Assembly: GCA_951828515.1 (NCBI GenBank)
Contig: OX639992.1
Span: 5,248,217-5,312,216, forward strand
DNA length: 64,000 bases
Direction: 5' to 3'
DNA from: an uncultured Poribacteria bacterium
GTDB lineage: Bacteria; Poribacteria; WGA-4E; WGA-3G
In this document: piece by piece, positions 39,901-48,683 of the stretch
How the letters are laid out: every line of letters begins with the position of its first letter
Position numbering within the stretch: the first letter of the stretch is position 1
Notes under the pieces: generated by a model
What the model was told of the DNA's origin: nothing
What the model saw: the letters and a program-made list of their open reading frames with translations, nothing else
Databases searched by the model: none
Translations under genes and position numbers: made by a program

Positions 39901-40701
39901 TTATTTTCCCTCCAAAACTTTACCAAGCGGTTTCTGGCGTATCCATCTGAAACCATCAAAAGGCGTAACAAGTGCAATATCAATATCACCACCAACGCTG
40001 GGTATTGTCTGCGAAAACCGTTGATGGTCGATCGTTGTACGGATCAAAAACTCAGCGTAATCAATTGCGTCTTGTAAAGAAAATACTGGATAGGGAGGCT
40101 GACTTTGGGGATGCTTTTCATTTAATTCCCATATCGCCTGGACTATTTCTCCACTTCCAGAGTACGTACACCCTAATTCACTTTGAACTCGATTGTGTAC
40201 CTTTTTTCCCACAAAAACTTCAACCGTTTTAGGTTCTGTATCATCATAACCAACGACTTGAAATCCTAGGATAGCCTGATCTTCTTGCAAGGCATCTACG
40301 GAAGTGTTTTCTCGTTTTAATTGCTCTTGCAAAAGATTATGAAAAGCATTGCCTATTATCTTTGCAGTTGCAGTGACTCCTTCAAAAGGTTTTTTTTCTT
40401 CCTGTAATTTTTGTTCCAATAAACGCATTGTGAAGTAAATAGATCTGTTAGCAAGTAGACCGGTTCCAAATGTCCCTATACCGAACTTATCACAAAATGA
40501 AAAAACTTTTTGCGCGTATGAAAAAGTCGTCCCGTGTACAGGGAAAATTGGAGACTTGGGTTGGATCTGATGCTGCTGATTGCAAGCAGGACAAGTCACA
40601 TCAATTGTTGTCTCAAACTGCCCCTGCCCCATTAGTGTCGATAAACTATCGCCCGCAATCACGATGCCATCTGGAATCCTAAGTGAAACGATAAGCGTCA
40701 T
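39901..40701 (-). CDS. Proteasome-type Ntn-hydrolase-like protein
   Basis: 266 residues. After removal of Met the chain begins T-L-I-V-S-L-R-I-P-D-G-I-V-I-A-G-D-S: Thr1 is the expected nucleophile, and Asp17 sits at the exact distance found in proteasome beta and HslV subunits. Lys64 in YAQKVFSFCDKFGIGTFGTG corresponds to their Lys33, moved by a ~30-residue insert that contains CPAC and H43. GVQVVGYDD, YSGSGEI and VGGDIDIALV are later strands. It would be a Thr protease/amidase if assembled. It ends one base before the antitoxin gene start and is thus tied to a toxin-antitoxin unit. It does not look like Anbu or HslV themselves. Confidence 0.72.
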   Translation of the reverse strand: MTLIVSLRIPDGIVIAGDSLSTLMGQGQFETTIDVTCPACNQQHQIQPKSPIFPVHGTTFSYAQKVFSFCDKFGIGTFGTGLLANRSIYFTMRLLEQKLQEEKKPFEGVTATAKIIGNAFHNLLQEQLKRENTSVDALQEDQAILGFQVVGYDDTEPKTVEVFVGKKVHNRVQSELGCTYSGSGEIVQAIWELNEKHPQSQPPYPVFSLQDAIDYAEFLIRTTIDHQRFSQTIPSVGGDIDIALVTPFDGFRWIRQKPLGKVLEGK

Positions 40702-40798
40702 ACCTAATATTTCCTAATTTAAAACATTTAACAAGCAAGTGGCACAGTTACGCCACCCTTGACTTTAACATAAGTTTCCATTAAATACAAGACCAATT

Positions 40799-41164
40799 TC
40801 AATCTTGTCGAAAAAGTTTACTGAGCATCGTCAGAAAATTCGGCAATAGAATCGGGTCTGACAATGGGCAAATTCCATTGAGTTCTCGTTTATCATTGAA
40901 AAAAGCACCATAGATAACGAGTTTGTCACCATATATCCCCATGGTCACTATACCATTTTCTGGTCGCCATTCCAGACTCAGGCTACCATCTTCTGCCCAA
41001 CCTGGGTCAGGTGCCGGAATGTCTTCAGGAAGTAATGCTAACAAAGACCACAGATCGTCGTACGCTGAATCTGGGACAGGATCAATCTCTCTGTCCAACG
41101 AATAGGCTTTCGAGGCTTCTCGGCGGACCTCTTCTAAGTCGCGAGGTAAATCTATTGGATTCAT
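40799..41164 (-). CDS. Conserved hypothetical protein X1
   Basis: 121 residues from ATG 41164; an upstream extension is not supported. Conserved block: EDIPAPDPGWAEDGSLSLEWRPENGIVTMGIYGDKLVIYGAFF then GICPLSDPILLPNFLTMLSKLFRQD. It is a paralogue of X2 (38583-39005). Only an AGGG-like site precedes the ATG. It is the first gene of the minus-strand cassette and is followed, after 97 bases, by the Ntn-hydrolase-like gene. The role is unknown. Confidence 0.68.
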   Translation of the reverse strand: MNPIDLPRDLEEVRREASKAYSLDREIDPVPDSAYDDLWSLLALLPEDIPAPDPGWAEDGSLSLEWRPENGIVTMGIYGDKLVIYGAFFNDKRELNGICPLSDPILLPNFLTMLSKLFRQD

Positions 41165-41766
41165 TATAACCCTATCATTTAATTTTACTAAGTTTTGGGC
41201 AATCTTAAGGATACAAATGTCGCCCCGCTGGGGCTGCCTTCTGGTATCTCCGAGTTTATTGTTCACTGCGTTGGATATCTGTGAGAAACTTTCAAAAAAA
41301 TCAGAGATACGGAGGCACAGGAGACTAATAGTCACCTATGCTACAAGTGTCCAAACTTTAGTCTTTATAGTAAAGCCGATAATTATTTGGACATTGACAG
41401 GGGCGAGAGAAACACCCAAGCAAAAACACCTTGCCAGCGGCGGTGCGAGGGGTCGCTGAATGAGGGGCAACTTATTTTTTAATTTTACTTTAAAATGTTA
41501 CGTTTTTATAACATTTTTAAATTGGCATTTCTGTGGGAATTTCGGTTGAGAAACCACTGATGGCGCGGGTTTTCTGGGTGTTTCTCCTGTTGCAATTCTC
41601 TGTTGAAAAAAATAATTTGGTGAAAAGTGTAACATTTTTCATTTTTTCATTCGGATTTTTAATAATTATCAAACTCATATTTCATTAAGAAGTTTAGCAC
41701 AAATCTGACTTGAATGCAAGTCGTTTTTCTATCGCGAGCGGAACTCGCTCCTACAAGGAAAGGAAA
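41165..41766. other. Gene-free AT-rich stretch upstream of the cassette
   Basis: No gene is seen. It contains a GCCCCGCTGGGGC hairpin (41222-41234), a CACCCAAGCAAAAACACC box (41410), an ATGTTA/TAACAT inverted pair (41498-41517) within very A+T-rich sequence, and a CGCGAGCGGAACTCGC palindrome near 41733. The region should hold the promoter of the X1-led minus-strand genes, but no good -35/-10 pair could be chosen. Confidence 0.5.
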
Positions 41767-42235
41767 TTAAGAAACCAATTTTTCTGTGAGATCCTTTAGT
41801 ATATCGCCTAAATCATCGCCGAAGAGTTGATAGACTTTCGCTCCGTCTCCAAGTTCTGCAAAGGGAGTGAACTCAAAATCATCCATCCGAATGTCAAGTG
41901 AAGTCGTAATATGTTCTTGTATCAATTTAAGCCAATAGAGTTGTTCTGAAGTAAAGTTTTTACCCTCTAACCATTCTTCAAAGTTACGAGTGACAGTTAC
42001 ACGGAAAGGCTCAAGGAAAATACTTTCGCCAATGGCAAAGCGGATAAGGGATATAAGGTCTGTGCGTCGTTCAAAACAGGAGGTAATCTGCTCTCTGATC
42101 AAATCTTAGAGGATATTCACGTATAGCCACACCAAATGCAGTATCTGTGTTATGACCGGCGTGATTTTGGACATGCCAACCCGCTGCTTCAAGCATACTA
42201 TCTATATTGCGTCTGGCTTGCTGTTCAGGGGTCAT
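41767..42235 (-). pseudogene. hsdR: Type I restriction subunit HsdR, N- and C-terminal remnants
   Basis: From ATG 42235 the first ~50 residues are an HsdR start (MTPEQQARRNIDSMLEAAGW then ...FGVAIREYPL...ADYLLF). A stop follows, and from about 42090 a different frame carries the C-terminus of an EcoEI-type HsdR (ISLIRFAIGESIFLEPF, EEWLEGKNFTSEQLYWLKLIQ, DDFEFTPFAELGDGAKVYQLFG). The whole nuclease-helicase middle, roughly 700 residues, is absent. With the hsdM remnant at 37821-38490 on the same strand it brackets the X-Ntn-PIN cassette. Confidence 0.8.
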
Positions 42236-42424
42236 TTTTTGGCGGCACTTTGTTGGCGAGATTTGATGAAGTTTTAGAAACATTACAGTAAATCTATGAA
42301 GGAGAGGTGTTGGTCAAAAAGAGAAGCATAATCCTGCAAATCCTCTAATCCTGTGAATCCTGATTCTGACAAATGGGGCTACACGTTTATGGTAAATCTA
42401 TAACCAATGTGGTCTTGGTCACTT

Positions 42425-42446
42425 GGCGAGGTTAGGAAACCTCGCC
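42425..42446. repeat. REP-like palindrome (GGCGAGGTT family)
   Basis: GGCGAGGTT / AACCTCGCC with an AGGA loop, essentially the same as 19622-19643. It lies in the 42236-42506 gap, in which no gene was seen; a CAAATCC...AATCC repeat-like stretch is at 42336-42365. Confidence 0.75.
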
Positions 42447-42506
42447 AGCGATGAGGATCGTTTACCTCCCTCAATTCACGTATTGGACACTCACCAATGA
42501 CAGCAC

Positions 42507-43322
42507 CTAACGAGTGCCCTTATGCTTCAAATATCCCCAAACGGTTGCTAATTTTCCACTCGCTTCAACCGCAAGCTCACCCGCCGCAAGGTCTGCAATC
42601 TCCGCATCATCTAAGACTCTGTCGTAAATACGGACATCGTCAATGAGTCCATTCCATGAACGCCCTTGGTCCTTTTCACCTTTCCCAATGACCAATTTGG
42701 TGGCATCCGTCAACTTTCCTTTCGTCACTGGACTGTTAAAGGTGGGTGTATCGAGTTCACCATCAATGTAGAGTGCCAGTTCGTTGCCACTGCTCCATGT
42801 CAAGGCGAAGTGTTGCCATGACTTAGTTTGTACGTCACTCGAGGTCTCAAGCCGTTGAATCCCGCCTGTTGTGGTAATCCCAGCCTTAACAAGATCTTTA
42901 CCACCGGCTTCAAAACCCGCGGCATCATATCGCAACGACAGGACAGTATCGTCGCCACCCGGATCACGTCCATCGATGAACCCTCGGTCGGATGGGGTTT
43001 CAGCGGACTTTACCCAAACTGCGACAGTGATAGCAGTGAGTCCATTGATATAGTCTGCGCCGTTTTCATCTTCTACGGCATCGCCCCCGCCATCAAATTC
43101 CACTGCGCCCCCGAGTCGTCCGTCATTAGGTTTCCATTTGACACCATTCCCTTTAAGCGTTGCATCGTTCCCGTTCCCGCTCGAATCCGCGGCAGTTTTC
43201 CCGTCTGCTTCATCGAGGTTCCAATATCCGAGTAACCCATCTGTAAGATTCGCAACAGCGATAGAACTCAACGCAAGGGAAACGATGAAGGTGAAAAGTA
43301 ACCTCTTAATTCCGTTCCGCAT
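42507..43322 (-). CDS. Secreted LamG-domain (concanavalin-A-like) protein
   Basis: 271 residues. A signal peptide (MRNGIKRLLFTFIVSLALSS then IAVA-N cleavage) is followed by a LamG-like jelly roll: GLLGYWNLDEADGKTAADSSGNGNDATLKG, GGAVEFDGGGD, TAITVAVWVKSA, WQHFALTWSSGNELALYIDGE, and GLIDDVRIYDRVLDDAEIADL at the end of the fold. These domains bind carbohydrates on extracellular proteins. The C-terminal tail VEASGKLATVWGYLKHKG is shared in pattern with three secreted paralogues at 49-53 kb, suggesting a common short tail. It stands alone with a good signal peptide. Confidence 0.87.
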   Translation of the reverse strand: MRNGIKRLLFTFIVSLALSSIAVANLTDGLLGYWNLDEADGKTAADSSGNGNDATLKGNGVKWKPNDGRLGGAVEFDGGGDAVEDENGADYINGLTAITVAVWVKSAETPSDRGFIDGRDPGGDDTVLSLRYDAAGFEAGGKDLVKAGITTTGGIQRLETSSDVQTKSWQHFALTWSSGNELALYIDGELDTPTFNSPVTKGKLTDATKLVIGKGEKDQGRSWNGLIDDVRIYDRVLDDAEIADLAAGELAVEASGKLATVWGYLKHKGTR

Positions 43323-43589
43323 TTTGAATTCCTCCTTTAACCGATATCGGTTTGAGGTGGTTGTTCCATTTTCAATTGCTGTAGTTTCACATCCGATTTC
43401 GTTCAGAATTTCTTGAGTGAATGAATGTAGCCGAATCGTTCATGGTAAATTGAGAAATATGTAGACGCTTCAGTGGACAGTAAACTACCAAACGCCTCTT
43501 CTCTGCCATTATAGCATTGAATCCACGTTTTGTTAATAAAAAAATGGGGTAGGCACAAGACCTACCCCTACAATTTACATGGGAAGTAG

Positions 43590-44345
43590 TTAGACGTTAC
43601 AGACATCGTAAGCGTGTTGCATCGCATCGAAGGCATCGCCTTTGGGACCGAATTCATGTCCTACATAGAGGTCGTATCCGGTGTTGACGATGGCACGCAT
43701 CACGGCAGGATAGTAAATCTCTTGCTCGTCATCAAGGTCATGCCGTCCGGGGTTCCCCGCGGTATGGTAGTGCCCGATATAGTCACTGTAATCCGTAATG
43801 TTACGGATTAGGTCGCCTTCCATGATCTGCATGTGGTAGATGTCATAGAGCAGCTGTGCTCGGGGTGAACCTACGCCTTTGCATACCTCAACACCCCACT
43901 CCGTCTTATCACATTGATAATCTGGATGGTTGACTTTACTATTGAGCAACTCGACGCAGAGATTGATTCCCTTCTCCTCGGCGGTTTTGGTAACGCGCGA
44001 CAACCCTGCTATTGTGTTATCGCGTCCCTCTTCTTCTGATCTGCCTTCTCGGTTTCCAGAGAAACAGATGAGTCCGGGGATGTCGTTTTCCGCCGCGATG
44101 TCAATGTTCTGAAGGATTTCATCTTCGATCCGGTCGTGGTTGCTTGGATCGTTTAATCCGGACGGAAGTGAAGCGTGTCCGACGATAATCGCGACGCGCA
44201 TCCCGTGGTCCTGAACGACCGACCAGTATTCTGCGGGTAGCATTTCAACGGATTTATAACCGATGTCAGCGGCTTTCTTGATGACTTCTATTGGATCTCT
44301 GCCACGGCTGAAACCGCCGAAACAGATGGATTGATTAATTGGCAT
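43590..44345 (-). CDS. Sugar-phosphate isomerase/epimerase-like TIM barrel (hydroxypyruvate isomerase-like)
   Basis: 251 residues of the AP-endonuclease-2/xylose-isomerase-like barrel. Visible parts are KSVEMLPAEYWSVVQDHGMRVAII (strand 2-3), CVELLNSKVNHPDYQCD with the metal Glu, QLLYDIYHMQIMEGD with Asp and His, GHYHTAGNPGRHDLDD with His, and GYDLYVGHEFGPKGD with Glu near the end. The NSK...DYQC pattern and the final EFGPKG resemble hydroxypyruvate isomerase. It probably isomerises a ketose or 2-hydroxy-aldose derivative. The AAGGA in the leader belongs to the dispersed element (44361-44383). Confidence 0.82.
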   Translation of the reverse strand: MPINQSICFGGFSRGRDPIEVIKKAADIGYKSVEMLPAEYWSVVQDHGMRVAIIVGHASLPSGLNDPSNHDRIEDEILQNIDIAAENDIPGLICFSGNREGRSEEEGRDNTIAGLSRVTKTAEEKGINLCVELLNSKVNHPDYQCDKTEWGVEVCKGVGSPRAQLLYDIYHMQIMEGDLIRNITDYSDYIGHYHTAGNPGRHDLDDEQEIYYPAVMRAIVNTGYDLYVGHEFGPKGDAFDAMQHAYDVCNV

Positions 44346-44360
44346 AATTCTCTCTTTCTT

Positions 44361-44383
44361 TTTTTAATTTTCCTTGCGGGATA
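44361..44383 (-). repeat. CCGCAAGGAAAATTAAA end box of the dispersed element, copy h
   Basis: On the minus strand CCCGCAAGGAAAATTAAAAA lies 16-38 bases before the ATG at 44345. The spacing from AAGGA to ATG is longer than in the other copies, and a second AGAGAGAA site lies between, so which site is used is unclear. The rest of the 44346-44627 interval has no supported gene. Confidence 0.6.
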
Positions 44384-44627
44384 ACACGCGCGGTTCCATG
44401 CTTAGCGTGCCTTTCTCTGGAGCCGCTCTTCACTTCGTTACGGGCTTCGTTTTTTGGTGAAGACCCCAAAAGCGGATAGGCAAACCAAGCCGTAGATGAA
44501 GTGAGAACCTGCGCGTAACATTGTCCCGTCCCCTTACTCCCTGTATTCGCATGCGAGCAGAAGATAGCAGGGAGACATAAAGGATATGCAAGGAGCACAA
44601 GACGAAAACTTAAAAAACCTTAATTTT

Positions 44628-45593
44628 CTATAGGTCTACTGCCTTACCTGTGCGGAAGGAGGTACTCGCCGCGAGCATAATGCGGAGTGTCTCCAATGCG
44701 TCGCTGTAAGGTGATAGAATCTGCGAGCTATCCCCGCTCTTTACGGCATCAATAAAGACGCGATCGCGATCCGCTCCACCGTCGTTTGAGAGCGGTTCCG
44801 TTTCCCCACCTCGATTCACTTCGTTCGCACCACCGACGGTAACAACAAGACCACGCGTGAAGACTTCAAGATGTACGCGACCGAAACCTTCCATCGCACA
44901 AGCCGAGACGATGTTCGCAACAGCACCGTTCTTGAATTCGATGTTCACCATGCTGATGTCATCTATGTCATAGTTCTCAATATGCGCCATACTACCGCTC
45001 GCGGCAACGCCGTGGACGGTCTTCCCATCGCTACCGACGAGGAACCGTGCCAAATCGAAGATGTGTGTTGTCTGTTCGACGTGCTGCCCGCCGGATTCTG
45101 CGCGGACGCGCCACCACGGTGTACCGGGCATCCCACCCATCCAATATCCGAGTGCGCCGAGAATTTGCGGTTGCGCTTCAAGCATCGTTTTCGCGCTCTG
45201 TGCATTGCCACCGTAGCGCCAATGATAACCCACACTCGTGATTACGCCGGTCTGCTCAATATAGTCATTAATGATAATTGCCGGTTCCAGCTCAGAATGA
45301 ATCGGCTTCTCAATAAACATCGCGATGCCCTTTTCGCAAGCAATGCGTTCCTGTTCACCGTGAGCAAAGGGGGGTGTGCAGATGTAAACCGCATCTAAAT
45401 CCTCTTTGTCATACATGACGCGGTAGTCGCTGTAAGCGTTGCCACCGAATTCTTCGGCACGCTGTTTTGCCCGGTCTTCCGAGATGTCGCACATCGCACA
45501 AAATTCAACGTCGTCAAAATCGTCTTTCAAGTTGCGCATGTGTGCGCCTGCCATACCGCCGGTTCCGATAAAACCGAGTTTCACTTTATCCAT
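44628..45593 (-). CDS. Gfo/Idh/MocA-family oxidoreductase
   Basis: 321 residues. The N-terminal Rossmann motif GFIGTGGMAGAHMRNL (about 9-24) is followed by AMCDISEDRAKQ and the EKPIHSE motif (the GFO EKP, about residue 95) used for catalysis. The central GYHWRYGG and a barrel-like C-terminal half with MGGMPGTPWW, HIFDLARFLVG and MVNIEFKNGAVANIVSAC complete the fold. These NAD(P)-dependent dehydrogenases act on sugars, inositols or their derivatives. A small ATG at 45593 is preceded by AAGGAGAAAATATGG. Together with two TIM-barrel isomerases it fits sugar or cyclitol catabolism. Confidence 0.87.
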   Translation of the reverse strand: MDKVKLGFIGTGGMAGAHMRNLKDDFDDVEFCAMCDISEDRAKQRAEEFGGNAYSDYRVMYDKEDLDAVYICTPPFAHGEQERIACEKGIAMFIEKPIHSELEPAIIINDYIEQTGVITSVGYHWRYGGNAQSAKTMLEAQPQILGALGYWMGGMPGTPWWRVRAESGGQHVEQTTHIFDLARFLVGSDGKTVHGVAASGSMAHIENYDIDDISMVNIEFKNGAVANIVSACAMEGFGRVHLEVFTRGLVVTVGGANEVNRGGETEPLSNDGGADRDRVFIDAVKSGDSSQILSPYSDALETLRIMLAASTSFRTGKAVDL

Positions 45594-45717
45594 ATTTTCT
45601 CCTTAAAATGGGTAATTACAGAAAATCCCTGAATTTTTTACGGATATAGTTTAGCAAATGCCAACGTTATATAGCAATAGATTTTTTTTGATATTGTGGT
45701 ATAATATTTTTAAATGG

Positions 45718-45745
45718 CTATCAGCAGTCAGCGGTCAGCCGTCAG
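45718..45745. repeat. GTCAGC-type repeat cluster
   Basis: CTATCAGCAGTCAGCGGTCA continues as GCCGTCAG. The same words occur at 2001, 51949, 53072, 53173, 57860 and 62076, in both orientations. The 45594-45847 gap holds this and a GTGGTATAATATT box and no gene. Confidence 0.75.
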
Positions 45746-45847
45746 TAAAGAGGGTTTCTAAGAACTGCCAGTGCCCCCGCTGAAAGCCGACAACAGATAA
45801 CCAATAACCATTTTTTTCACAGCCGATAGCAAACAAGGAGGAACAGC

Positions 45848-46639
45848 ATGGGTTTCAAATTTGGATATAGTACATTACGTTGGCAGACACCAGATTTTGA
45901 GGAATTGTTGACACAGCTCAAGGACGCAGGGTGGGACGGTTGGGAGATGCGGCAATCCTTGGACTGGGTAGGCACGCCGCAACACATTCGACAAGTATGC
46001 AACAATACGGATTTACCTGTCGCCGCCGTAACAGCACGCGGGCTGCCGATCGACAAAGATACGGAGCAGATGGAACTCAACAAACGGCGTATTGACTTCG
46101 CCGCGGAAGTTGAAGCCGATTGTTTCATGTTCATGGGTGCCGGAAAACCGCAAGACCGTCCAGTGAATCATTCCGATCTCGCTGCACTCGCGGATGTCTC
46201 AGAAGAGTGGGCAGAATACGCCGCACAATACGGCTTGGAGGTCTGTTATCATATCCATACGAATACGACAGTGGACTCGATCGATGACTGGGCGAAATAT
46301 ATGAGTCTCCTCCGAAGGTGTAAATTGTGTATCGATGTCTCACATTCCGCACTCTGGGGATACGATCCGATTGAATCCATTCGACGTTATAGCGATGTGC
46401 TCGTCTATGTTCACCTTCAGGATTATGCAGGCTACACGGGTGGAGATGACAGTTCGTACGATGTAGACTGGGTTGATGTCGGTGCTGGCACTGTCATGGA
46501 TTTCCCCGGTATCATGTCGACGCTGAAGGAACTCAACTATGACCGCTGGGTTACGGCATGCCCTGGACAGCTTGAGGAACGTTCGGACCTCGAACGTATG
46601 ACGGTGAACCGCGAGTATCTGCGGCAATTAGGCTATTAA
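45848..46639 (+). CDS. Sugar-phosphate isomerase/epimerase (TIM barrel)
   Basis: 263 residues starting after AAGGAGGAACAGC, a strong site. The barrel has KFGYSTLRWQTPDFEELLTQLKDAGWDGWEMRQS, RGLPIDKDTEQMELNKRRIDFAAEVEADCFMFMGAG, VCYHIHTNT (metal Glu/His), LCIDVSHSALWGYDPI and VHLQDYAGYTGGD with Asp/His, and DVGAGTVMDFPGIMSTLKELNYDRWVTA ending in the last strand. It belongs to the IolE/xylose-isomerase-like group and probably acts on a sugar or inositol-derived ketone. It is transcribed away from the Gfo/Idh/MocA gene, and the two may belong to the same pathway. Confidence 0.85.
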   Translation: MGFKFGYSTLRWQTPDFEELLTQLKDAGWDGWEMRQSLDWVGTPQHIRQVCNNTDLPVAAVTARGLPIDKDTEQMELNKRRIDFAAEVEADCFMFMGAGKPQDRPVNHSDLAALADVSEEWAEYAAQYGLEVCYHIHTNTTVDSIDDWAKYMSLLRRCKLCIDVSHSALWGYDPIESIRRYSDVLVYVHLQDYAGYTGGDDSSYDVDWVDVGAGTVMDFPGIMSTLKELNYDRWVTACPGQLEERSDLERMTVNREYLRQLGY

Positions 46640-46658
46640 GTCGTCCTTTATACCGGTA

Positions 46659-46679
46659 GGTGCGGTTTCTAACCGCACC
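46659..46679. repeat. REP-like palindrome (GGTGCGGTT family)
   Basis: GGTGCGGTT / AACCGCACC with a TCT loop; flanked by CGGTA and GGACT. A second TAGGAGCGACTTTCAGTCG palindrome follows at 46700. Between the isomerase stop and the GlmL-like start. Confidence 0.75.
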
Positions 46680-46778
46680 GGACTTAGACGCAAACCTTTG
46701 TAGGAGCGACTTTCAGTCGTGATATACCAAATCGCTCTAATCTGGGTTCGTAAAATCTAAAGATAGGAAATCACATAT

Positions 46779-48593
46779 ATGAACAAGCCAGCGGAGGACA
46801 TCCGCTCTATTCTTGCCACAGATTGTGGTAGCACAACAACGAAAGCAATTCTAATCGAGAAAAGAGGTGAGGAATACCAGCTCATCGTGCGGGGTGAGGC
46901 ACCTACGACAGTCGAAGCACCTGTCGAAGATGTAACGGCAGGTGTTATCAATGCCATCACCGAAGTTGAGGAACTCGCAGGACGCAAACTTCTCAATGAC
47001 GGCGTGATCCTCAAACCGCAACGCGGAGATGATGGCGTTGACATCTACATATCAACGAGCAGTGCCGGTGGCGGACTTCAGATGATGGTAGCGGGTGTTG
47101 TCCGCAATCTGACCGGAGAAAGCGCGGAGCGTGCTGCGCTCGGGGCAGGCGCGATCGTTATGGATGTCATTGCTTCCAACGATAAACGCCTCCCCCACGA
47201 AAAAATTGAACGTATTCGGCATCTACGTCCGGATATGCTGCTCCTATCGGGTGGTATTGACGGCGGGACGACCTCACATGTCGTTGAATTGGCTGAAATT
47301 ATCGCCGCTGCGCGCCCGAAACCTCGGTTGGGTATCGCTTACGAACTTCCGCTCATCTATGCGGGGAACACAGACGCACGCGAATCGATAGAAGAATGTC
47401 TGCAAGGCTTAATGGCGTTGGAGATAGTAGATAACCTGCGTCCGGTTTTAGAGCGTGAAAACCTTATGCCGACACGCCACAAGATTCAAGATCAATTCCT
47501 TGAACACGTCATGGCACATGCTCCCGGTTACAGGAAACTCATCGCTTGGACAGATGCCCCTATTATGCCGACACCGGGTGCAGTCGGTGAGATAATTCAA
47601 ACAGTCTCAGCACAACAAGACATCGAAGTCGTCGGTGTTGATATCGGTGGCGCGACAACTGATGTATTTTCCGTCTTTAAAAACAGAGAAGTGGAACCCA
47701 TCTTTAACCGCACTGTGAGTGCCAATCTCGGTATGAGTTACAGTGTCTCCAATGTCCTTGCTGAAGCCGGCTTAGAAAACGTCCTCCGTTGGGTTCCGTT
47801 TGACATTGAGGTCGGCGATCTCCGCAACCGCATCAAAAACAAGATGATTCGTCCGACAACCATCCCCCAAACGTTGCAAGAACTGATTCTCGAACAAGCG
47901 ATTGCGCGTGAGGCACTCCGACTGGCTTTTGAACAGCACAAACAACTCGCCGTGGAATTGCGCGGTGTCCAGCAACAACGGACGATCTCTGAAGCCTTCG
48001 ATCAAGCCGAGAGCGGTCAAACCCTTGTAAACATGCTCTCCTTGGATATGCTTGTCGGAAGTGGGGGTGTTCTATCGCACGCTCCGCGCCGTCAGCAAGC
48101 CATGCTCATGATGATAGATGCATTTCAACCTGAAGGTATAACGCATCTCGCGGTTGATAGTATCTTCATGATGCCACAGCTCGGGGTTTTGGCGCAAGTC
48201 AACCCGGAAGCCGCGACGCATGTCTTTGAACGGGATTGCCTTATCCATTTAGGCACGACTATCGCTCCGGTCGGTGTCGCAAAGGTAGGTGAAACGTGTC
48301 TTTCAATTGAGGTAAGTACCTCGCATAATTCACCTATCACCGAGGAGGTCCCTTACGGCGAACTCCGACTCTATCCACTCCCGTTGGGCGAAAAGGCAAC
48401 CCTGAAACTCCAGCCTTCTCGGCGGTTTGATGTCGGTGCGGGGAATGGACAAGTTGTTGAATCGGAGGTAATGGGGGGTGTCGTCGGATTGGTTATCGAT
48501 ACTCGCGGTAGACCCCTTGAAATACCAACAGATGCGCAGCAGCGCGTCGCACAACTCACCAGATGGCAATCTGCTTTGGACGCCTATCCATAA
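46779..48593 (+). CDS. MutL/GlmL-like ATPase (methylaspartate mutase accessory protein family)
   Basis: 604 residues. ATDCGSTTTKAILIE (about residues 13-27) is the ASKHA ATP-binding start, and STSSAGGGLQMMVAGVVRNLTGESAERAALGAGAIVMDV, LLSGGIDGGTTSHVVELAEI, GVDIGGATTDVFSVF and GSGGVLSHAPRR follow in order, matching the GlmL/MutL group that reactivates or loads adenosylcobalamin glutamate mutase. No glutamate mutase (GlmE/GlmS) or other B12 enzyme is seen nearby, so the partner is unknown. No good Shine-Dalgarno (AGGAAATCAC). It ends with a repeat remnant downstream. Confidence 0.82.
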   Translation: MNKPAEDIRSILATDCGSTTTKAILIEKRGEEYQLIVRGEAPTTVEAPVEDVTAGVINAITEVEELAGRKLLNDGVILKPQRGDDGVDIYISTSSAGGGLQMMVAGVVRNLTGESAERAALGAGAIVMDVIASNDKRLPHEKIERIRHLRPDMLLLSGGIDGGTTSHVVELAEIIAAARPKPRLGIAYELPLIYAGNTDARESIEECLQGLMALEIVDNLRPVLERENLMPTRHKIQDQFLEHVMAHAPGYRKLIAWTDAPIMPTPGAVGEIIQTVSAQQDIEVVGVDIGGATTDVFSVFKNREVEPIFNRTVSANLGMSYSVSNVLAEAGLENVLRWVPFDIEVGDLRNRIKNKMIRPTTIPQTLQELILEQAIAREALRLAFEQHKQLAVELRGVQQQRTISEAFDQAESGQTLVNMLSLDMLVGSGGVLSHAPRRQQAMLMMIDAFQPEGITHLAVDSIFMMPQLGVLAQVNPEAATHVFERDCLIHLGTTIAPVGVAKVGETCLSIEVSTSHNSPITEEVPYGELRLYPLPLGEKATLKLQPSRRFDVGAGNGQVVESEVMGGVVGLVIDTRGRPLEIPTDAQQRVAQLTRWQSALDAYP

Positions 48594-48683
48594 TTTATAT
48601 TAGGCATTGTTTCCTAACCGCACCTACCAGTTGAAGCGCGTAAGTCCTCTCAAGATGAGATGGCGATTTTTTTTCGTACGGAC

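Noticed and set aside
44335-44598. 87-residue minus-strand frame between the isomerase and the dehydrogenase
   Set aside because: It reads through the dispersed repeat and overlaps the isomerase start; Ser/Arg-rich composition and no homology pattern.
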